Shown in pieces: positions 5,848-14,757 of a stretch of 64,000 nucleotides of DNA. The DNA comes from JAUYQR01 sp963822435 (GTDB taxonomy: Bacteria; Pseudomonadota; Alphaproteobacteria; Rhodobacterales; Rhodobacteraceae). The position numbers and the translations under genes are program-made. The stretch is taken from assembly GCA_963822435.1 (NCBI GenBank), contig CAWGHN010000004.1, positions 930,001 to 994,000 of the forward strand. The letters are read 5' to 3'. Positions within the stretch are counted from its first letter, which is position 1. Each line of letters begins with the position of its first letter. The notes under the pieces were generated by a model. It searched no databases. It was not told where the DNA came from and worked only from the letters and a program-made list of their open reading frames with translations.

Positions 5848-8373
5848 ATGCAGGCACCAAAGCGGACATTTTCGGTTCCCCCGGTCGGCGGTGGGGCGGC
5901 GACCGCCGGCCCGTCTGGCAAAGACATCGACACATCCGGCACCGGTCGCGTGCTGCTGTTGTGGGGACTCTGCCTTCTGCCGATGATCCTGTTTGCCGGT
6001 TTTGCCGCCGACCAGCGGAAGGCCTCGCTGGCAGCGGGCGAAATTGCCGTCCTGCGCACCATTCAGGTGATGGAGGAACACGCCCTGCGCGTGTTCGAGG
6101 CGCAGCAACTCATCATCGACCAGGTCGACCAGTATCTCGGCGACATGAACTGGACCGAGATCCGCGCCTCGCAGGCCGTCCACCTTCGCCTCAAGGAACT
6201 GTCGGAGCGCAGCCCGCACGTCGACGGCCTGTGGCTGGTTCCGCCAGACGGGCGCACCGCCAATAGCGCCGACTTTTTCCCGTTCCCTGACGTGTCGGTC
6301 ACCGACCGCACCTATTTTCAGGTACTCAGCACCCGCGACGAACTGCACTACGGCGAGATGATCAAAGGCCGCACCAAGGGCACCTTTAACTTCAACCTCA
6401 GCCGCAGACGCTCGCCGCGCGACACCTTCAACGGCGTGATCCTCGTCACCTCGTCGCTGGGCTATTTCACCGATTTCTGGCAGCAGGCCAGCGAAGGCGA
6501 TTTTGCCGCCGGCCTGTTCCGGCAGGATGGCGAAATCCTCGCCCGCTATCCAATGCTGGAAACCCTGCCGCACTCGCTGTCTGAAAACTCGCCCCTGCTC
6601 GCTGCCATGCAGCGCGGCGACGACGGGGTGTTCCGCTCGATCTCGTCGCTGGACGGCGAAGATCGGATCTACGGCTTTTCCCGGATTGGCGACACGCCAC
6701 TGTTCATCGGCTACGGCATCTCCAACGCCCAGATCCTTGCCAACTGGCGCAGCGAAATGCTGCGCATGGGCCTGATCGCGTTGATGGCAACGGTGTTTCT
6801 GGGCGCCACCGCCACCACCATTGTGCGGCAGAACCGAAGGCTTGGTGCCACGGCCCTCCTCTGGCGCCGCACCGCCACCGAACTGGAGCGCGAGGTCGAC
6901 AAGCGTGTGCGCGCCGAAGATGTCGCCACAGAACGCAAGCGCCTGCTTGACGAGGTGCGTGGACTGACCGCACAGCGCCAGAGCATCCTTGAAAACATCG
7001 CCGAAGGCGTGATCGCGCTCGATGCCCGGGGCCGCGTGATCTATGCCAACCGCGACGCGACCACCCTCCTTGGCCCGTTCTCCGGTGCCGATCATGCCTT
7101 CACAAGCCTTGTCGCCACCGGCCGTATCCGCGCCGTCGATGGCAGCGACCTTGGCCCCGCCTCTGCGCCCGACAACGCCCCGCTGCGCGGCGAAAACCTG
7201 CCGGAAACCGAATTTCTGGTGCAAGGTGAAACCGGACACTCGGCAATCTGCTCGTTCCGCGGCGGCGCAATCTTCGGCGCCGATGGCAAACCCGAAGGCG
7301 CCGTCCTTACCTTCTGGGACATCAGCGAACGCAAGCGCGAGGCGGAACGCCGCGAACTGCTGATGCGCGAACTGGACCACCGGGTGCGCAACATGCTGGC
7401 CACGATCATGGCGATGATCCGCATCAGCAACCTGCCGCAGCAAAGCAAGGAGGCGTTCATCGCCTCGCTGACCGGGCGGGTCGCGGCGATGGCGCGCACT
7501 CACGGCGTCCTTTCCGAAGGCCAGTGGAAAGGCGCCACGGTCGGCCGCATCGTCGCGGACGAGGTAGCCAGCATGGCCGACGCCCGCCAATTGGTGATCG
7601 ACGGCGACCCCGATCTGCTGTTGCCGCCAAAGCAGGCCGCAGACCTTGCGCTTGCGCTGCACGAACTGGCAACCAACGCCACCAAACACGGCGCCTGGTC
7701 GGTGCCCGAAGGCAGGATCACCCTGGCCTGGACCAGCGCCCCCTCGGCCGAGGGTCGGCTCTTGCGGGTGCGCTGGCAGGAATCCGGCGGTCCGCCCATT
7801 CTGGCCGCTCCCATCCGAAGGGGGTTCGGCACCAGCCTGCTTCACGGTCTGTTCGCCAACCATGACGGCGTGACGCTCGACTACGCGCCCGGCGGCTTTT
7901 CCTGCACCATGTCGGTGCCGATCGAAGCCGGCCTTGGCACGCCGCTTCCCGTCGAACCTCGCGCCACCGATCCGCAATCCCCCAAGCCGGGGGCATCACT
8001 GGCCGGGCTGCGGGTGTTCGTGGTCGAGGATGAAGCGGTCGTCCGCCTCGACCTCGTGCACATCCTGCGCGACGCCGGCGCGATCATCGCCGCGGAATCC
8101 GGGTCGCTCGACGATGGCCTCGACAAGGCCCGCGCCATCGACTTTGACGCCGCCGTGCTGGACCGCAACCTTGGCGGCGTCAGCAGCCTGCCCCTCGCCC
8201 GACTGGCCGAGGAAAAGGGTGCGGCCATCGTCTTTGTCTCCGGCTACCGGTCCGATGCACACGAGGCGCTGCCCCATGTCGCAGGCCATATCCACCTGCA
8301 AAAGCCGATCACACCGCAGGGGCTGGTCGCGGCCATCCTCGCCTCGGTCGCCACACGCCGCAGCCGCGCCTAG
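5848..8373 (+). CDS. Hybrid sensor histidine kinase (Cache-like, PAS, HWE kinase, receiver)
   Basis: 841 aa from the ATG at 5848; an in-frame ATG at 5755 would add 31 Pro/Ala-rich residues. Domains in order: membrane helix at ~35-55, extracytoplasmic Cache/PDC-like sensor at ~56-300, second helix at ~307-326, short coiled coil, and PAS at ~378-500. A HWE/HisKA_2 box (ELDHRVRNML, His ~510) follows, then an ATPase domain (LHELATNATKHGA, ~604) and a C-terminal receiver (VVEDEAVV, phospho-Asp in VLDRNLGG ~770, Lys in LQKPI). HWE kinases often feed stress or light pathways. The ligand is unknown. It is divergent from nirK and shares its promoter region, but no functional link is shown. Confidence 0.85.
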   Translation: MQAPKRTFSVPPVGGGAATAGPSGKDIDTSGTGRVLLLWGLCLLPMILFAGFAADQRKASLAAGEIAVLRTIQVMEEHALRVFEAQQLIIDQVDQYLGDMNWTEIRASQAVHLRLKELSERSPHVDGLWLVPPDGRTANSADFFPFPDVSVTDRTYFQVLSTRDELHYGEMIKGRTKGTFNFNLSRRRSPRDTFNGVILVTSSLGYFTDFWQQASEGDFAAGLFRQDGEILARYPMLETLPHSLSENSPLLAAMQRGDDGVFRSISSLDGEDRIYGFSRIGDTPLFIGYGISNAQILANWRSEMLRMGLIALMATVFLGATATTIVRQNRRLGATALLWRRTATELEREVDKRVRAEDVATERKRLLDEVRGLTAQRQSILENIAEGVIALDARGRVIYANRDATTLLGPFSGADHAFTSLVATGRIRAVDGSDLGPASAPDNAPLRGENLPETEFLVQGETGHSAICSFRGGAIFGADGKPEGAVLTFWDISERKREAERRELLMRELDHRVRNMLATIMAMIRISNLPQQSKEAFIASLTGRVAAMARTHGVLSEGQWKGATVGRIVADEVASMADARQLVIDGDPDLLLPPKQAADLALALHELATNATKHGAWSVPEGRITLAWTSAPSAEGRLLRVRWQESGGPPILAAPIRRGFGTSLLHGLFANHDGVTLDYAPGGFSCTMSVPIEAGLGTPLPVEPRATDPQSPKPGASLAGLRVFVVEDEAVVRLDLVHILRDAGAIIAAESGSLDDGLDKARAIDFDAAVLDRNLGGVSSLPLARLAEEKGAAIVFVSGYRSDAHEALPHVAGHIHLQKPITPQGLVAAILASVATRRSRA

Positions 8374-8384
8374 GCCGGGGCGGC

Positions 8385-9569
8385 TTACGCCACGCCCGCC
8401 GCCCGCGCCAGCACCCGCAGGCCCGCCACAAGGTCGGCCTCGGCGGTATCCTCCTCGAACGCATGGCTTATCCCACCGATCGACGGCACGAACAGCATCG
8501 CCACCGGCATCAGCCGCGCCACGTTCGTCGCGTCATGCAGCGCGCCCGACGGCATCACCCGCCAGCGCCCCGGCGCCACCGCCTCGGCCGCGGCCTCCAG
8601 ACGGCCGCGCAAGGCCCGATCCATCGCCACCGGCTCCAGCATCATCACCGGTCCGCGTTCCAGACCAAGGCCGATCTCGCCCGCAACCTCGGCCAGCACC
8701 GCCTCGATCACGCCGCGCATCCGCACCAGACGGTCGCTATCACCATCGCGCCACTGCACCGAAAACCGCACTTGTCCCGGCACGATTGATGCTGCGTTCG
8801 GTGCCACCGCCACATGTCCGATGGTCCACACCGATTGCGGCGTGACCACGTTGCGCAACCGGTCCTCCAGCCGCACCGCAGACCGCGACAGCCCCTGAAA
8901 CGCATCGCGCCGCAAGGCCATCGGCGTCGTCCCGGCGTGGTTCTGCTGGCCGGTCAGCGTGACCGTCATCTCGCGGTAGCCAACGATATCGCTTACCACC
9001 CCGATCTGCTCACCCGCCGCATCCAAAGACGGCCCCTGTTCGATGTGCAGTTCGATGAACCCGGTGAACTGGCCCGCGTCGACGTCCGGCCCCACCCGGT
9101 GGCCCAACACCTGCCTCGCCTCGGCCAGCGTCACACCATCGGTGTCCGCCACCGCATCCGCCTCGGCCAAGGTCAGCGCCCCCGACCACACCGCCGACCC
9201 GGTGGTGCCGCCGAACCGCCCCTCTTCATCCTGAAACGACACGACCGAAATCGCCGGTCCGCCCGTTTCACGCGCCGCCCGCGCCACCTCCAACGCCGCG
9301 ATCACACCCAACGCGCCATCCAGCCACCCGCCTGTCGGTTGTGTATCCGAATGTGACCCCAGCAGCAGCGACGGCCCCTCGGCCAGACCAAAGAGGTTCC
9401 CGATCGCGTCAAACCTTGGCACCAGCCCCGCCTCGGCCATCCGGCCCGCCAGCCAGTCCCGCGCGGCAATGTCGGGCGCCGAATAAGCCGGGCGGATCAC
9501 CCCCGTCCCGGTGCGGCCAAAGTCGCGCAGCCGGTGCAAGTCGGCCAGAAACCGTGCGGCATCGACCAT
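8385..9569 (-). CDS. M20-family N-carbamoyl-amino-acid hydrolase / allantoate amidohydrolase-like enzyme
   Basis: 394 aa from the ATG at 9569; an in-frame TTG at 9578 overlapping the upstream stop is also possible. Metal-site motifs are LGSHSDTQPTGGWLDGALG (His and bridging Asp), QDEEGRFGG (general base Glu and ligand) and ELHIEQGP, followed by the family dimerisation domain with GQQNHAGTTPM. These enzymes cleave the carbamoyl or ureido group of N-carbamoyl amino acids, ureidopropionate or allantoate in the cytoplasm. It is the last gene of the ABC transporter operon (5 bp after the ATPase), which suggests the importer brings in its substrate or a precursor. Substrate not determinable. Confidence 0.85.
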   Translation of the reverse strand: MVDAARFLADLHRLRDFGRTGTGVIRPAYSAPDIAARDWLAGRMAEAGLVPRFDAIGNLFGLAEGPSLLLGSHSDTQPTGGWLDGALGVIAALEVARAARETGGPAISVVSFQDEEGRFGGTTGSAVWSGALTLAEADAVADTDGVTLAEARQVLGHRVGPDVDAGQFTGFIELHIEQGPSLDAAGEQIGVVSDIVGYREMTVTLTGQQNHAGTTPMALRRDAFQGLSRSAVRLEDRLRNVVTPQSVWTIGHVAVAPNAASIVPGQVRFSVQWRDGDSDRLVRMRGVIEAVLAEVAGEIGLGLERGPVMMLEPVAMDRALRGRLEAAAEAVAPGRWRVMPSGALHDATNVARLMPVAMLFVPSIGGISHAFEEDTAEADLVAGLRVLARAAGVA

Positions 9570-9574
9570 CGCCG

Positions 9575-10636
9575 TCAATCCTGCAAGAAGATCACGTCGC
9601 GCGCGGCAAAGCTGATCTCGGCCGCGCTGCCAATCGGCGGCGGCGGCTGGTCGGGCCGGTTGAACGTGTCCAGCGCCACCACCCCGTCACCGACCCGCGC
9701 CCTGACACGGATCACCGACCCCAGGAAGTGCACCTCGTTGATGGTCGCCGGCAACACCACCTCGCGCCCCTCGGCCCGCCCCAGCCGGATCGCCTCTGGC
9801 CGCAGCGCCAGCGTCACCGTATCGCCGCGCTTGGCCGTCAGCGCACCGCGGCCCAAGCTGAAGCTCTGCCCCGCCACGGCAACCTGCCCCGCCTCCGGCG
9901 TTTCCACCGTTGCAGGCAGGGTATTCAGCGTGCCCACGAAATTCGCCACGAACCGGGTGCGCGGCTTGTTGTAAATCTCGAACGGGGCGCCCGCCTGTTC
10001 GGCAATCCCCCCATTCATCACCACGATGCGGTCCGAAATCGACATCGCCTCTTCCTGGTCATGCGTCACGAAGATCGTGGTGATGCCCAACTCGCGCTGG
10101 ATGTCACGGATCTCGTTGCGCAAGGAGACCCGCACCTTGGCATCCAGCGCCGACAGCGGCTCGTCCAGCAAAAGCACACGGGGGCTCGGTGCCAACGCCC
10201 GCGCCAGCGCGACCCGCTGCTGTTGCCCGCCCGAAAGCTGGAACGGAAACCGCGCGCCCAGCTCGCGCAACCCGATCAGGTCCAGCATCTCGGCCACCCG
10301 CCCCTCCCGCTCGGGCCGCGCCACGCCCTTCACCTTCAACCCGAAGGCCACGTTGTCCGCCACCGTCATGTTGGGAAACAGCGCATAGGCCTGAAACATC
10401 ATCCCGATCGCGCGCTGGTTCGCCCGCTGCCCGGTCACATCCTGCCCGTCGATGGTGATTGCGCCCGAGGTCGGCGTCTCGAACCCCGCGACCATCCGCA
10501 ACACCGTGGTCTTGCCGCAGCCCGAAGGCCCAAGCAGCGACACGAACTCGCCCTTCTCGATCTCAAGGCTGAAATCCTTGACCACGCGGTTCGCGCCAAA
10601 GGTCTTTTCTAGGTTCGTCAGGTCAAGGAACGCCAT
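9575..10636 (-). CDS. ABC transporter ATP-binding protein (PotA/FbpC type)
   Basis: 353 aa. Walker A GPSGCGKTT (~36-44), Q-loop, signature LSGGQQQR, Walker B LLLDEP, D-loop LSALDAK and switch His in VTHDQEEA are all present. A C-terminal TOBE/OB regulatory domain spans ~240-350. It energises import by the two permeases encoded just upstream, overlapping the second permease by one base. The sequence class covers polyamine, iron, thiamine and 2-aminoethylphosphonate importers, so substrate is not assigned. Confidence 0.92.
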   Translation of the reverse strand: MAFLDLTNLEKTFGANRVVKDFSLEIEKGEFVSLLGPSGCGKTTVLRMVAGFETPTSGAITIDGQDVTGQRANQRAIGMMFQAYALFPNMTVADNVAFGLKVKGVARPEREGRVAEMLDLIGLRELGARFPFQLSGGQQQRVALARALAPSPRVLLLDEPLSALDAKVRVSLRNEIRDIQRELGITTIFVTHDQEEAMSISDRIVVMNGGIAEQAGAPFEIYNKPRTRFVANFVGTLNTLPATVETPEAGQVAVAGQSFSLGRGALTAKRGDTVTLALRPEAIRLGRAEGREVVLPATINEVHFLGSVIRVRARVGDGVVALDTFNRPDQPPPPIGSAAEISFAARDVIFLQD

Positions 10637-11418
10637 CAGGCTTTCGCCCTTTCGTGCTTCGAGAAACGGGTGACAAGCTGGATCAGCCCCATGCAGGCCC
10701 AGGTGATCGCAAAGGCGATCACCGCCAGCGCCGGCGGCTCATAGGCACGGTTCGCCCCCAGAAGCTGCATGAAGGGGCCGAACGCCGGCCGGTTGAGCAG
10801 CGCCGCCATCGTGAACTCGCCGATCACGATGGCCAGCGTCAGGAACGCGCCCGACAGCACCGCGACCAGCACGTTCGGCAGGATGATCCGCGCAAGGATG
10901 GTGAACCACCCCGCCCCAAGGCTTTGTGCCGCCTCGGTCAAGGTGCCAACATCAATCGTCCGCAACCCGGTATCCACTGCCCGGTACATGTAGGGCAGCG
11001 CCAACGTGGCATAGCCCATCGTCAACAGGATATCGGTGCCAACGGCCGACCCGGTCAGCGGCAGAAAGGACGAGGTATTGTAAAGCCGGATATAGCCGAA
11101 CACGATGACGATAGCCGGAATGACCAGCGGCAACAGCGTGATGAACTCGATCACCGGGCGCGCCTGGGGCAGCTTCAGCCTAACCCAGTAGGCCGTCGGC
11201 ACCACCAGAAACACACCAAACACGATGGTCGCCGCCGCCAGCGTCAGCGAATAGCTGAAGGTGGCCCAGAACGTCGGGTCCTCGAACACCCGCATGTAGG
11301 CGTCGAACGAATAGACCCCGCGCCGCATCTTCAGGCTGAATTCGGTCATGCCCACCAACGGCAACAGAAAGAACAGACAGCCGAGGATCAGCGCCCCCCA
11401 CGCAACAAGGCGCGTCAT
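10636..11418 (-). CDS. ABC transporter permease (PotC type)
   Basis: 260 aa from the ATG at 11418, which overlaps the stop of the upstream permease by 4 bp (ATGA). About six hydrophobic helices are present, with the cytoplasmic EAA loop visible at LTEAAQSLGAGWFTILARIILPNV. It forms the inner-membrane channel with the product of 11415-12293. Confidence 0.9.
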   Translation of the reverse strand: MTRLVAWGALILGCLFFLLPLVGMTEFSLKMRRGVYSFDAYMRVFEDPTFWATFSYSLTLAAATIVFGVFLVVPTAYWVRLKLPQARPVIEFITLLPLVIPAIVIVFGYIRLYNTSSFLPLTGSAVGTDILLTMGYATLALPYMYRAVDTGLRTIDVGTLTEAAQSLGAGWFTILARIILPNVLVAVLSGAFLTLAIVIGEFTMAALLNRPAFGPFMQLLGANRAYEPPALAVIAFAITWACMGLIQLVTRFSKHERAKA

Positions 11419-12293
11419 TTCAGCCACCTCTCCGACCGTGTGCGCAAGACGATGTAGACCACATTCGCCATGCCCGTGATCACGATCATCCCGAAGGCCA
11501 GCGCGTAGCCGAGGTTGGGGTTGCCCAGCACATCCCCCCTGATCTGCGCGAACAGCTTGATCGGCACGATGTTCAACTGCGGCCCGGTCAGCGCAAAGGC
11601 CGTCGCCACCGCCCCGAACGCATTGGCGAACAAAAGCGCAAAGGTGCCAAGCAGCGACGGAAACAGGATCGGCAAAGCCACCATCCGCCAATACTGCGCG
11701 CCTGTGGCCCCCAAGACCTCCGCCGCTTCACGCCATTCGCGCTTCAAGCCGTCAAGTGCTGGGATGATGATCAGGATCATCAGTGGGATCTGGAAGAAGA
11801 GATAGGTGACGACCAACCCCCAGAAACTCAGCAGATTGAAGCCGTAGGCGCGCAAATTGATGCCGAACTCTGTCTTCAGCCACAGCGTCACCAACCCTGC
11901 GGGACCAAGCGTCGCGATGAAGGCAAAGGCCAGCGGCACGCCCGCAAAGTTCGACGCCACGCCGGAAAACGTCAGAAGCGGCCCGCGAACACGCTTCGGC
12001 AAACCGCCGAACACCACGGCGGCGGCCATCGCAAACCCCACCGCACAGCCCAGAAGTGCTGTGATCAGCGACAGTTTGATCGACGTCCAATAGGCGCTGC
12101 GGATGGAATCGGTGTTCAGGTCGATCAGGTTTTGCAACGTGAACCCGCCTTCGGGCGTCTGGAACGCCCCGACCACGATCTTCATCGTCGGCAAGATCAG
12201 GAACAGCACCGCAAAGGTCACGAACGGCAAGATCCCCAGCCATTCCAGAGGAAGCCGGAACTTCGGCCGTCGGTCAGGGCGGTTATCAGCCAT
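11415..12293 (-). CDS. ABC transporter permease (PotB type)
   Basis: 292 aa from the ATG at 12293 with a GAGGGGACC-type ribosome site. The basic N-terminus is followed by about six membrane helices; the EAA loop is REAAEVLGATGAQYWRMVALPIL. It pairs with the downstream permease. It lies 97 bp from the binding-protein gene, with a stem-loop between. Confidence 0.9.
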   Translation of the reverse strand: MADNRPDRRPKFRLPLEWLGILPFVTFAVLFLILPTMKIVVGAFQTPEGGFTLQNLIDLNTDSIRSAYWTSIKLSLITALLGCAVGFAMAAAVVFGGLPKRVRGPLLTFSGVASNFAGVPLAFAFIATLGPAGLVTLWLKTEFGINLRAYGFNLLSFWGLVVTYLFFQIPLMILIIIPALDGLKREWREAAEVLGATGAQYWRMVALPILFPSLLGTFALLFANAFGAVATAFALTGPQLNIVPIKLFAQIRGDVLGNPNLGYALAFGMIVITGMANVVYIVLRTRSERWLK

Positions 12294-12346
12294 CGGGTCC
12301 CCTCGTCTGTCGGTCTTCCGGTGCGTCTGGCGGCCCCGGTAAGGCG

Positions 12347-12378
12347 CACCCCGCCCCGGAACGTGCCGGGACGGGGCG
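12347..12378 (-). terminator. Intra-operon stem-loop between binding protein and permease genes
   Basis: A 13-bp GC stem with two non-Watson-Crick positions and a 6-nt loop, with no U run after it. In ABC operons such hairpins usually stabilise or attenuate, giving more binding protein than permease. That role is inferred. Confidence 0.5.
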
Positions 12379-12390
12379 CTTGCGTTCAGA

Positions 12391-13494
12391 TCACTCGACG
12401 TTGGCGCCGACCGTCGCGTCCCAGCCACCGGTGACGGCGGCCTTGTTGGCGTCGACCTCTTCCAGCGTCGGGAAATAGGCGGCCTCATACGATGCAGCCG
12501 GCGGCAGCGCGTCCAGCAGTTCCTGCGGGATCTTGCCGGCAGCGGCCATCGCGTTGAAGCGCGCCGGGTGGCAATAGCCCTTCAGCCAGCCAAGCTGGCC
12601 CTCGTCGCTGTAAAGGTACTCCATCCACAGCTTCGCGGCATTGGGCTGCGGAGCAAAGGCGGAAATTGCCTGCACATAGACACCGGCCAACACGCCCGAT
12701 TTCGGCACGATCACCTCGACCGGGGGGTTTCCGGCCAGCGTGTCGCGGGCCGCCAGCGCATTGTAGTCCCACATGATGACGATGGGCGTGGTGCCCTGCG
12801 CCAGCGTGCCGGCCTTGCCGATGACGGGAACAAAGTTGCCCGCGTCATTCAACTGCTTGAAGAACTCGAGCCCGGCCTTGCCAGCCGCCTCGCCCGGGGC
12901 CGCGCCAGTGGACATGCCAGCCGCCAGCACCGCCAGAATAGCCTGGTTCGACGCGCGCGGATCGCCTGCCAGCGAAACCTGACCCGCATATTCCGGCTTC
13001 AGCAAATCAGCCCAGTCCTGCGGCGGGTTCGGCACCAGGTCCTTGTTCACCAAAAACGACATCACGCCGTAGTAGTCACCATACCAGTGGCCCTCGGCAT
13101 CCTTGATCGCGTCCGGAATCTCGGCCCAAGTCGCAACCATGTGCGGCTGGGTCAGACCCTCGGCCTTGGCTTGCGGTCCGAAGGCCAGACCCACGTCGAT
13201 GACGTCAGGTGCCTGCGGGCCCTTGTTGTCCTTGTTGGCCTTGATCGCCTCGATCTCGTCCGCCGAGCCCGCATCGGGGTTCAGTTCGTTGACGGTGATC
13301 TCGGGATATTTCGCCTTGAAGCCCTCGATCACGGCGCCGTAACCGCACCAGTCATGCGGCAGCGCGATCGTGGTCAGCATGCCTTCCGCCTTGGCGGCGG
13401 CTTCGATCTCGGCCAGCGACTGGGCCGAAGCGACGGTGGCCGACAGCATCGCCACAAGGCTCGCCGTCATCCCGAACGCAGATTTGATGGTCAT
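12391..13494 (-). CDS. Extracellular solute-binding protein of the ABC importer
   Basis: 367 aa from the ATG at 13494 with an AGGAGGATC ribosome site. The Sec signal peptide ends near SATVASA. The mature protein is a two-lobe periplasmic binding protein of the family that includes polyamine, iron(III) and 2-aminoethylphosphonate binders. It is the first gene of an operon with two permeases, an ATPase and an M20 carbamoylase-like hydrolase. Ligand unknown; the operon partner hints at a ureido or carbamoyl compound, while nearby agmatinase and aminotransferase genes would fit polyamines. Confidence 0.88.
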   Translation of the reverse strand: MTIKSAFGMTASLVAMLSATVASAQSLAEIEAAAKAEGMLTTIALPHDWCGYGAVIEGFKAKYPEITVNELNPDAGSADEIEAIKANKDNKGPQAPDVIDVGLAFGPQAKAEGLTQPHMVATWAEIPDAIKDAEGHWYGDYYGVMSFLVNKDLVPNPPQDWADLLKPEYAGQVSLAGDPRASNQAILAVLAAGMSTGAAPGEAAGKAGLEFFKQLNDAGNFVPVIGKAGTLAQGTTPIVIMWDYNALAARDTLAGNPPVEVIVPKSGVLAGVYVQAISAFAPQPNAAKLWMEYLYSDEGQLGWLKGYCHPARFNAMAAAGKIPQELLDALPPAASYEAAYFPTLEEVDANKAAVTGGWDATVGANVE

Positions 13495-13614
13495 CGTCTT
13501 GATCCTCCTGTTGTTGGCCCGCCCTCCGAACGCTTCCGACTGAACCATGCGGTCAGCCCGCGTCCGGGGATTGCCTTGCCGTAGGCTGGCATCACTTTGT
13601 TACGCGGCAACGAC

Positions 13615-13645
13615 ACTGGATTCCAGTACTACGTTTTCCGAAAAC
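13615..13645. promoter_or_regulatory. Two adjacent 13-bp palindromes upstream of the ABC operon
   Basis: ACTGGATTCCAGT (13615-13627) and GTTTTCCGAAAAC (13633-13645) are each perfect odd-length inverted repeats, with centres 18 bp apart. They lie 121-151 bp before the binding-protein start. They look like operator half-pairs for one or two dimeric regulators, but no regulator gene is adjacent. Confidence 0.45.
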
Positions 13646-13707
13646 AAATGTCTGTCTTGCGCCCGAGTGAGCCCAGCCTTTAACCCCGGCGGCTTGCACA
13701 CCTGAAA

Positions 13708-13734
13708 ATGGCCGCCGGACTACCCGGCGGCCAT
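13708..13734 (-). terminator. Intrinsic terminator of the DUF4167 gene
   Basis: A perfect 11-bp stem (ATGGCCGCCGG with its complement) and 5-nt loop. On the minus strand it runs into ATTTTC, about 30 bp after the DUF4167 stop. Confidence 0.85.
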
Positions 13735-13763
13735 CGTCGCAGTGCGGATCTCTGGTCGCTGGC

Positions 13764-14582
13764 TTATTCGGCGGCTTCCTTCGGCGGGGCGTCGTCGCCA
13801 CCGGCAGCGGGCTTTGGCTTTCGCGGGCCGCGCGGGCGGCGGGTGCGCTCCTCGCGCGGCGCTGCATCGGCTGCCGGGGCGTCCTGATTGCGCGCCTCGG
13901 GTGTCTCGATGAGGCCGCTGTCATCGCCGTCACCAAGGTCGATCACCTCAACCACGGCGGGCTGCTCTTCAGACCCGCGATCACGCCGCTCGCGGTCATC
14001 GCCACGATACTCCGTCCGGTACTCGCCGCGATCCTGACGCTCGCTGCGCTCCGGCCGATCGGCCGACCGCTCGACGTTTCGCTCCACAATCCGCTCACCG
14101 CCCCGCTCTCCCGGCCTGTCTCGGTCATAGCCACGATCATTGCGCGGGTCGTTGCCACGGTCGCCACGCGGGTCGTTGCTGCGGTCGCGGTAGTCCTGCC
14201 GGTCGCGGTTGCCGTTCTGGGTGTTCTGCTGGCCGCCACCCTGCTGTCCACCCTGCTGGCCGCCACCCTGCTGGCCACCTTGCTGGCCGCCTTGCTGGCC
14301 GAACTGCACCTGTCGGGCTTCCTGCTCGGCCGCCATCTCGCGCATCGCTTCGGCCAGCATCCGGGTATAATGCTCGGCGTGCTGCTGGAAATTCTCGGCA
14401 GCGACCCGGTCGTTCGACAGTTGCGCATCCCGCGCCAACTGCTGATACTTTTCGATGATCTGCTGCGGCGTGCCACGCACCTTGCCTTCGGGACCCGAAG
14501 AATCAAAGACGCGGTTGATGATGTTGCCGAGGGTGCGCGGGCGGTTCGCCTTGGAACGCGAGCGGGACTTGGAAGAGCGCAT
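13764..14582 (-). CDS. DUF4167-domain protein with Gln/Gly- and Arg/Asp-rich tail
   Basis: 272 aa. The N-terminal ~75 residues are the DUF4167 domain (RSKANRPRTLGNIINRVFDSSGPEGKVRG pattern), typical of alphaproteobacteria. From ~95 a GGQQ repeat is followed by a long, low-complexity Arg/Asp/Glu-rich region and a Pro/Lys/Ala-rich end. Such a basic start plus disordered tail suggests nucleic-acid or ribonucleoprotein association, but the function is not known. It has its own terminator. Confidence 0.85.
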   Translation of the reverse strand: MRSSKSRSRSKANRPRTLGNIINRVFDSSGPEGKVRGTPQQIIEKYQQLARDAQLSNDRVAAENFQQHAEHYTRMLAEAMREMAAEQEARQVQFGQQGGQQGGQQGGGQQGGQQGGGQQNTQNGNRDRQDYRDRSNDPRGDRGNDPRNDRGYDRDRPGERGGERIVERNVERSADRPERSERQDRGEYRTEYRGDDRERRDRGSEEQPAVVEVIDLGDGDDSGLIETPEARNQDAPAADAAPREERTRRPRGPRKPKPAAGGDDAPPKEAAE

Positions 14583-14757
14583 CTTGTCCTTTGATCCAGA
14601 TTATCTGGCTTCTGCCCCGCCTGAGCACCCGTCTGGGCGGCTCGAATTCTGGCGAAGGGGCGTGGTTGACGCGGGAGGGAGGAAGTGACCCCTCACCTCG
14701 CGCGAGTTGGGTTAAGCACAGCGGGACAAACCTGACAAGGAGAATCTTCGCATTCCC

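Noticed and set aside
4516..7977. A 1153-codon minus-strand frame extending nirK upstream
   Set aside because: The extension is antisense to the kinase; the Tat-like signal peptide and start context put the nirK start at 5664.
3607..8373. A single open frame of 1588 codons on the plus strand, running antisense through nirV and nirK into the kinase
   Set aside because: The part before ~5750 has no domain and lies opposite two clear genes; stop-poor frames are expected in DNA this GC-rich. Only 5848-8373 is taken as a gene.
13764..14582. GGQQ repeat of the DUF4167 protein as a prion-like or phase-separating tract
   Set aside because: The repeat is short and common in this family; nothing in the sequence supports more than disorder.
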